A stretch of DNA of 64,000 nt from Ruminococcus callidus (GTDB lineage: Bacteria; Bacillota; Clostridia; Oscillospirales; Ruminococcaceae): NCBI RefSeq assembly GCF_020709055.1, contig NZ_JAJFCK010000007.1:1-64000 (forward strand). The letters are read 5' to 3'. Below, one piece after another: positions 60,161-64,000 of this stretch. The translations under genes were made by a program, and so were the position numbers. Within the stretch, counting starts at the first letter, position 1; every line of letters begins with the position of its first letter. Under the pieces are notes generated by a model that saw only the letters and a list, made by a program, of their open reading frames with translations, ran no database searches and was not told the origin of the DNA.

Positions 60161-60504
60161 AGGTTCCACCTCTTTTCCGTACTGCGCTGCTCGTGCTGTC
60201 CGCCGTTTGCAGCGGTACAGAGGTAGTATGCCGCAGCGGGCGCAAAATATGCGCTTTCAAAAACAACAGCACCCTCCGTCTGCGTCCAGACAAAGGGTGC
60301 TGTTTTTCTATACCAGTATTCGGGTTCCGGTATTTGGAATTGAAAAAGGGGTTGCTGCCGGATGCAGCCGACACTTGTCCGTGCCGTGCGCCTCCGGGGT
60401 CGTCATGTCTCAAAAAAGGCGGGCTTTTGAGACGGGGCGGATGGTCGGATGATATATTTCATCAGCAGCCAGCTGCTGAGAAAAAGGATTCGGAAAGAAT
60501 CGGA
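60161..60504. other. Region between DUF378 and ppdK
   Basis: About 340 bp. Contains the hairpin at 60262-60307 and otherwise no feature I can support. No promoter clearly fitting DUF378 was found. Confidence 0.5.
60262..60307. terminator. Terminator downstream of ppdK
   Basis: Stem AACAGCACCCT / AGGGTGCTGTT, flanked by TTTTT on plus and TTGTTTTTG on minus. It is about 200 bp from the ppdK stop. Confidence 0.7.
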
Positions 60505-63141
60505 TTACTTGTTCTTGATTGCAGCCTGTGCAGCAGCCAGTCTTGCGATCGGCACACGGAACGGCGAGCAGGAAACATAGTCCAGACCGATTTCGTGGCA
60601 GAACTCAACAGATGTCGGGTCACCGCCGTGCTCACCGCAGATACCGCAGTGCAGCTTGTCGTTCACCGGCTTGCCCAGTTCGATTGCCATCTTCATCAGC
60701 TTGCCAACGCCAGTCTGATCCAGCTTAGCGAACGGATCGCTCTCGAAGATCTTAGCGTCGTAGTATGCGCCCAGGAACTTGCCTGCGTCGTCACGGGAGA
60801 AGCCGTAAGTCATCTGAGTCAGGTCGTTTGTACCGAAGCAGAAGAAGTCAGCTTCCTTTGCAATTTCGTCAGCAGTCAGAGCAGCTCTCGGGATCTCGAT
60901 CATGGTACCTACTTCGTAGGTCAGGTCAGAACCAGCAGCAGCGATCTCAGCGTCAGCGGTTTCTACAACGACCTTCTTTACGAACTTCAGTTCCTTCACG
61001 TCGCCAACCAGCGGGATCATGATCTCCGGCTTAACGTTCCAATCCGGGTGATTCTTCTTTACGTTGATAGCAGCCTTGATGATTGCCTTGGTCTGCATCT
61101 CAGCGATTTCCGGATAAGTAACAGCCAGACGGCAGCCACGGTGACCCATCATCGGGTTGAACTCGTGCAGAGAAGCGATGATTGCCTTGATCTGCTCAAC
61201 GGTCTTGCCCTGAGCGTCAGCCAGCTTCTTGATGTCCTCTTCTTCAGTCGGAACGAATTCGTGGAGCGGCGGATCCAGGAAACGGATGGTAACCGGGCAG
61301 CCTTCCAGTGCTTCGTACAGAGCTTCAAAGTCGCCCTGCTGCATCGGTTCGATCTTTGCCAGAGCAGCCTTTCTCTCTTCTACGGTGTCAGAGCAGATCA
61401 TTTCACGGAATGCTGCGATTCTGTCAGCCTCGAAGAACATGTGCTCGGTACGGCACAGACCGATACCTTCTGCACCCAGCTCACGAGCCTTCTTTGCGTC
61501 AGCCGGAGTATCAGCGTTGGTACGAACCTTCAGGGTTCTGTACTTGTCTGCCCAGCCCATAACACGGCCGAAGGTGCCGGCGATGGAAGCGTCTACAGTC
61601 GGGATGACGCCGTCGTAGATGTTACCGGTAGAACCGTCGATGGAGATGTAGTCGCCTTCGTGGAAGGTCTTGCCAGCCAGCTCGAACTTCTTGTTCTCTT
61701 CGTCCATCTTGATGTCGCCGCAGCCGGATACACAGCAGGTACCCATACCACGAGCAACAACGGCAGCGTGAGAAGTCATACCGCCACGAACCGTCAGGAT
61801 ACCCTGAGATGCCTTCATGCCGGTGATGTCTTCCGGAGAGGTTTCCAGACGAACCAGGATTACCTTTTCGCCCTTTGCGTTCCAAGCCTCAGCGTCGTCA
61901 GCAGTGAAGACGATCTTACCGCAGGCAGCACCCGGGGAAGCGCCCAGGCCCTTGCCCATCGGAGTAGCGGCCTTCAGAGCCTTGGCATCGAACTGCGGGT
62001 GCAGCAGGGTGTCCAGGTTTCTCGGGTCAATCATCAGAACTGCTTCTTCTTCGGTCTTGTGGCCTTCGTCTACCAGGTCGCAAGCGATCTGCAGTGCAGC
62101 CTGAGCGGTTCTCTTACCGTTACGGCACTGCAGCATGTACAGCTTCTTGTTTTCAACAGTGAATTCCATATCCTGCATGTCGTGATAGTGGTTCTCCAGA
62201 GTATCACAAACCTTGATGAATTCATCGTAAGCTTCCGGGAATTCCTGTGCCATCTGAGCGATCGGCATCGGAGTACGAACGCCGGCAACAACGTCTTCGC
62301 CCTGTGCGTTGATCAGGAACTCGCCCATCAGCTTCTTTTCACCGGTAGCCGGGTCACGGGTAAATGCAACACCGGTACCAGACTCGTTGTTCAGGTTACC
62401 GAATACCATCGGCATTACGTTAACTGCGGTACCCCAGCTGTACGGGATATCGTTGTCACGGCGATATACGTTTGCACGGGGGTTGTCCCAGCTGCGGAAT
62501 ACGGCTTCGATCGCCAGCTTCAGCTGCTCTACCGGGTCAGACGGGAAGTCTGTGCCCAGCTGGTTCTTGTACTCAGCCTTGAACTGCTCAGCCAGAGTCT
62601 TCAGATCAGCAGCGGTCAGGTCTACGTCGAACTTCACGCCCTTTTCTTCCTTCATCTTGTCGATGAGCTGCTCGAAGTACTTCTTGCCGACTTCCATAAC
62701 AACGTCAGAGAACATCTGGATGAAACGTCTGTAGGAGTCGTATACAAAACGCTCGAAAGCCGGATCCGGATTGCCCTTGATCATTGCAGCAACAACATCG
62801 TCGTTCAGACCGAGGTTCAGGATGGTGTCCATCATACCCGGCATAGAAGCACGTGCGCCGGAACGAACGGAAACCAGCAGCGGATTGTTCAGATCGCCGA
62901 ACTTCTTGCCGTTGATCTCTTCCATCTTCTTAACGCCTTCCATGACCTGAGCCATGATTTCGTCGTTGATCTTGCGGCCATCCTCATAGTACTGTGTGCA
63001 AGCCTCAGTGGTGATGGTGAAGCCCTGCGGTACCGGAAGACCGATGCTGGTCATCTCAGCCAGGTTTGCGCCCTTGCCTCCGAGAAGGTTGCGCATGGTC
63101 ATGTCGCCTTCGCTGAACATATAAACCCATTTGTTTGCCAT
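60505..63141 (-). CDS. ppdK: Pyruvate, phosphate dikinase
   Basis: 878-residue enzyme interconverting pyruvate/ATP/Pi and PEP/AMP/PPi; in anaerobic cellulolytic bacteria it often replaces or assists pyruvate kinase. N-terminal nucleotide-binding domain (LLGGKGANLAEMTSIGLPVP, SVRSGARASMPGMMDTILNLG), swivelling domain with phosphohistidine GGMTSHAAVVARGMG, C-terminal TIM barrel ending in LHCGICGEHGGDPTSV. Full family length. GGAGG precedes ATG 63141. Codons look highly biased, fitting high expression. Confidence 0.97.
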   Translation of the reverse strand: MANKWVYMFSEGDMTMRNLLGGKGANLAEMTSIGLPVPQGFTITTEACTQYYEDGRKINDEIMAQVMEGVKKMEEINGKKFGDLNNPLLVSVRSGARASMPGMMDTILNLGLNDDVVAAMIKGNPDPAFERFVYDSYRRFIQMFSDVVMEVGKKYFEQLIDKMKEEKGVKFDVDLTAADLKTLAEQFKAEYKNQLGTDFPSDPVEQLKLAIEAVFRSWDNPRANVYRRDNDIPYSWGTAVNVMPMVFGNLNNESGTGVAFTRDPATGEKKLMGEFLINAQGEDVVAGVRTPMPIAQMAQEFPEAYDEFIKVCDTLENHYHDMQDMEFTVENKKLYMLQCRNGKRTAQAALQIACDLVDEGHKTEEEAVLMIDPRNLDTLLHPQFDAKALKAATPMGKGLGASPGAACGKIVFTADDAEAWNAKGEKVILVRLETSPEDITGMKASQGILTVRGGMTSHAAVVARGMGTCCVSGCGDIKMDEENKKFELAGKTFHEGDYISIDGSTGNIYDGVIPTVDASIAGTFGRVMGWADKYRTLKVRTNADTPADAKKARELGAEGIGLCRTEHMFFEADRIAAFREMICSDTVEERKAALAKIEPMQQGDFEALYEALEGCPVTIRFLDPPLHEFVPTEEEDIKKLADAQGKTVEQIKAIIASLHEFNPMMGHRGCRLAVTYPEIAEMQTKAIIKAAINVKKNHPDWNVKPEIMIPLVGDVKELKFVKKVVVETADAEIAAAGSDLTYEVGTMIEIPRAALTADEIAKEADFFCFGTNDLTQMTYGFSRDDAGKFLGAYYDAKIFESDPFAKLDQTGVGKLMKMAIELGKPVNDKLHCGICGEHGGDPTSVEFCHEIGLDYVSCSPFRVPIARLAAAQAAIKNK

Positions 63142-63482
63142 TGGTAACTACCTCCAATATAAAATTCGATTGTATGCCCCGGCTGCTTTTCTGTCCCGTA
63201 GAAAAAGGGCGAATCTGGCAAATTCACCGCTGACAACCGGCGTACTTTTATTATAACATACTTTTCCGGAAAATACTATACATTTTTTAAAAAAATTATC
63301 CCACGGTTTTTTTGGCAAGTTATACAAAAATCACAATGCCAGAAAAAAATTTGCGAAAACACTTGCAAAAGCGTTAAGATTTTGTCATAATATAAAAAGG
63401 GATACCCGCGCCGATCACCTGCGGCGCAAAAATCAAGCATTCTGTCGATTCGAGAGGATCTGCTAATAGGAGGACAAGTATC
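63142..63482. other. Divergent intergenic region ppdK / glmU
   Basis: 341 bp. For ppdK a TATAAT on the minus strand (63250-63255) without a good -35; for glmU the promoter at 63363-63391. AT-rich centre. No other feature seen. Confidence 0.5.
63363..63391 (+). promoter_or_regulatory. glmU promoter
   Basis: TTGCAA (63363-63368), 17 bp, CATAAT (63386-63391). Confidence 0.6.
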
Positions 63483-64000
63483 ATGAATCAAGTGGTTATT
63501 CTTGCCGGCGGACACGGCAAGCGCATGAAGGCTTCCCTGCCGAAGCCGATGCTGGAAGTGCTGGACACCCCGATGCTGGGCTGGGTCATCCGTGCCTGTG
63601 AAAAGGCCGGACTGAGCCGCATCTGTGTGGTCACGGGCTATAAGGCGCAGTATGTAGAGCTGTATCTGAACAACCGGTACCGCACAGCGCTCCAGCCGGA
63701 GCAGCTGGGAACCGGTCACGCTGTGATGCAGGCGGAGAAGTTTATGCAGGAGTTCACAGACGGCAATACGCTGGTGCTCTGCGGCGATGCGCCGTTTATG
63801 GACAGCGACACCATCTCCGGTGCGCTGCGTCTGCATGAGGAGCAGGAGAACGCCGTTACCGTCATCACCGCAGAACTGGATCAGCCCAGGGGCTACGGCA
63901 GAATTCTGCGTGGCGAAAACGGCATTGCCGCCATCGTTGAGGAAAAGGACGCCACCGAGGCACAGCGTCAGGTGCGTGAGGTCAATTCCGGCGCATACTG
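63483..64000 (+). CDS. glmU: Bifunctional UDP-GlcNAc pyrophosphorylase, N-terminal part (runs off the window)
   Basis: The first 172 residues are visible. The nucleotidyltransferase P-loop LAGGHGKRMKASLPKPMLEV starts at residue 7, and QPEQLGTGHAVMQAE and LCGDAPFMD (metal Asp) follow, all in GlmU order. The enzyme makes UDP-GlcNAc, substrate of MurA. The C-terminal acetyltransferase half is outside the window, so a single-domain nucleotidyltransferase cannot be excluded. ATG 63483 has AGGAGG 9 nt upstream. Confidence 0.82.
   Translation, partial: MNQVVILAGGHGKRMKASLPKPMLEVLDTPMLGWVIRACEKAGLSRICVVTGYKAQYVELYLNNRYRTALQPEQLGTGHAVMQAEKFMQEFTDGNTLVLCGDAPFMDSDTISGALRLHEEQENAVTVITAELDQPRGYGRILRGENGIAAIVEEKDATEAQRQVREVNSGAY

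Noticed and set aside
60193..63147. 984-codon open frame antisense to ppdK
   Set aside because: ppdK is certain on the other strand; the frame is open through codon bias only and shows no family resemblance.

Overview
The window looks like chromosome of a cellulosome-producing Ruminococcus-type Firmicute (Oscillospiraceae; R. champanellensis or a close relative is my best guess). Reasons: three large secreted polysaccharidases end in near-identical type I dockerins behind Thr-rich linkers; housekeeping genes are of clostridial type (RNase Y, SpoVT, a T-box leader, Gram-positive ribosome binding sites); base composition is moderately GC-rich. Spore-type genes (spoVT, a CotF-like pair, a peptidoglycan-binding/SpoIID-like cluster) are present. 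I saw no rRNA, tRNA, CRISPR array, complete insertion sequence or prophage.

Layout. 0-5.5 kb (minus): queH, a membrane-anchored amidase, then an operon of a coiled-coil protein, a region-4-only sigma-like protein, an Orn/Lys/Arg decarboxylase, holB and ricT. 6-8.4 kb: nadB-nadC. 8.7-10.8 kb: rny behind a long leader. 10.9-17.2 kb: lipoprotein, ferredoxin, ArsR regulator, degenerate CPBP membrane protein, tadA and a cytoplasmic GH3 enzyme. 17.3-19.5 kb: orphan MazF, two small membrane proteins, spoVT. 19.9-23.4 kb: PL11 rhamnogalacturonan lyase with two ricin-type modules and a dockerin. 23.5-28.5 kb: lysC, a membrane protein, two coat-like genes, aguA-aguB. 28.8-30.8 kb: secreted C39-like peptidase with cell-wall-binding repeats.

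30.9-34.6 kb is the most accessory-looking part: two tandem TIR-domain membrane proteins, one with and one without the usual catalytic glutamate, next to an AT-richer gene fusing DUF4869 to a P-loop ATPase domain. 34.6-43.1 kb returns to core genes: radical SAM protein, rlmH, yycJ, murA, two cyclophilin-like proteins, and cysE-HAD-cysS behind a cysteine T-box. 43.2-47.3 kb: marR and a heterodimeric ABC exporter. 47.8-54.0 kb: GH9 and GH74 dockerin enzymes. 54.4-60.2 kb: VanY-like carboxypeptidase, ilvE, a YkgJ-like protein, a likely spore-envelope cluster and a DUF378 protein. 60.5-64 kb: ppdK and the start of glmU.

The most unusual signal is a family of six 51-161 bp inverted-repeat elements flanked by 3-bp TNA duplications. 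Five of the six lie exactly on the stop codon of a gene (queH, ricT, nadC, rny, the DUF4869 gene). In the four with both ends visible, the TAA stop is duplicated so the protein is unchanged. The arms differ between copies but remain complementary within each copy. The sixth copy lies in the 5' leader of the decarboxylase operon.

Functional links: the PL11, GH9 and GH74 enzymes would act together on plant cell wall through a scaffoldin, with the GH3 enzyme cleaving imported oligosaccharides inside the cell. The decarboxylase plus AguA and AguB could form a complete arginine-to-putrescine route.
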